This document shows, piece by piece, positions 63,000-64,000 of a DNA stretch of 64,000 nt. The number at the start of each line of letters is the position of its first letter. The first letter of the stretch is position 1. The notes beneath the pieces were generated by a model, which saw only the letters and a list, made by a program, of their open reading frames with translations, had not been told where the DNA came from and ran no database searches. This DNA comes from Erythrocercus mccallii (lineage: Eukaryota; Chordata; Aves; Passeriformes; Dicruridae): contig VZRG01001037.1 in assembly GCA_013397435.1 (NCBI GenBank), positions 1-64,000 on the forward strand. Direction: 5' to 3'. The position numbers and the translations under genes are program-made.

Positions 63000-64000
63000 A
63001 AGCCCAGCATCTGAGAATTGCTGCGATATCTCTGACCTACTTTGCTCAAAGTGCCATAGAGATATCTCCACACAGGCATCCAATTATTTGTTGAAATCAA
63101 CAAGTACTTTTGTGCTACCCAGAATTAGTACAAGCTAAAAGGGAGAGCAGAGCAGGATGATAGGTGGAAAGAAGTGTTCTTTCTGTAGCATTTGCTAGCA
63201 CAGGAATAGATTTCACAAACGTGCTCATCCAAGCAGGGTAGTTCATTCAGCAGAGCGTCAACTCCCATCAAAGAGTCATTCTTAACTTGGAATCAGCATG
63301 CCCATAACAGCAACAAATGAACGGAAAAGAGCAGAATAGTTCTTTAGAAACAGCCCAGCTGTCTCATGCATCCGACACTGCCACATACAAATGTTTTCAT
63401 TGAAGGGGGGAAAAATCGCCAGCCCTGAAGCTCAACGCCACAGTTAAAAATGGTCATCAAACCCCAAAATGTACCCTGAAAACTGGGGAGCTGAAGACAT
63501 TGAGCACATTCCCAGAGAAGGCCACGCCACAAAAGGACGCTTCCAAAGCTCTTACAATATTTTCAAAAGCAACGTGCCTAACAAAGGGTTTTACAAGGCA
63601 ATAAAACACCCTGCTAGGTAATTAAATTCTTCTAAGCTGGCTCTTGCAAACTGCATGGTTTATTACAAGGAGAGCTGTCCCAAGGGATTAACCAATGTCA
63701 TGTTGAATATGAGAAACATTATATTTCTTTGCTTCTCTGAAACCTTGTGAAACATTAAAAGGGTTCGAGAGACAAATTTAGAACAAACTGATTTAGGGAG
63801 AATAAATCCTAAGTATTCCAGTGAGTGGTGTGGTATAATATGACAGGAAGGGTCACTTTTATCTTAAGAGCACACACAGTTAATCTCACTTATAGTGGAA
63901 AAGTCCACTCTGGTGCAAACTGGTATAAAATTCAGCTCAATTAGTGCATATATGAAATTTGTTACCAATTATGGGATGGTAATGTCTTTTTCTCTGATTT

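Larger units (their letters stand above)
55069..64000 (-). other. TUB: TUB intron, extends beyond the window
   Basis: I searched for the human N-terminal exon motifs (for example the QRALLEQKQKKKRQEPL and LDDEGRNLRQQKLDRQ regions) and found no match, so the 5' exons lie outside the window. Contents are a purine-rich tract next to the exon (55098-55155), a GC-rich block (60240-60605) and a 55-bp tandem duplication (62890-62999). Otherwise AT-rich. Confidence 0.75.

Overview
This is vertebrate, almost certainly avian, nuclear DNA. Coding sequence is a small, exon-split fraction of it. The interspersed repeats I recognise are CR1 LINE fragments, plus a few MIR-like remnants. Two multi-exon genes can be read exon by exon, and their reading frames close at every junction. 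They are RIC3 on the + strand (six coding exons, complete, 387 codons) and TUB on the - strand (ten coding exons, lacking the N-terminal exons). The pair is arranged tail to tail, as in the RIC3/TUB neighbourhood of human 11p15.4. A passerine is plausible, but I cannot prove the species.

Layout. Positions 1-360 are a CpG-rich promoter/5' UTR containing a 10-12 bp minisatellite. RIC3 coding exons are 361-490, 6101-6324, 6901-6979, 8473-8566, 13222-13370 and 14481-14968. Positions 14969-32255 hold no convincing protein gene. They contain the RIC3 3' flank, a GC-rich degenerate duplication, CR1 and MIR scraps, a double hairpin near 25.3 kb and, at the right, the probable TUB 3' UTR. TUB exons run leftward from 55068 to the stop codon at 32256-32258. 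Positions 55069-64000 are intron, and the remaining 5' exons lie beyond the right edge. A longer CR1 copy (about 44034-44740) sits in a TUB intron.

Function. RIC3 encodes an endoplasmic-reticulum membrane chaperone for nicotinic acetylcholine and 5-HT3 receptors. TUB encodes the phosphoinositide-binding tubby protein, which acts in ciliary GPCR trafficking and is mainly neuronal. They are neighbours by conserved synteny; nothing suggests a shared pathway.

No new gene system is evident. The most interesting signals concern splicing of TUB. A frame-preserving 135-nt exon has a weak donor followed at once by two TGCATG (RBFOX-type) motifs and is preceded by a NAGNAG acceptor. A 72-nt frame-preserving exon has no counterpart that I recognise in the human protein. 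Other items are a promoter minisatellite, a C25 tract beside a RIC3 exon, and a pair of mutually exclusive hairpins.
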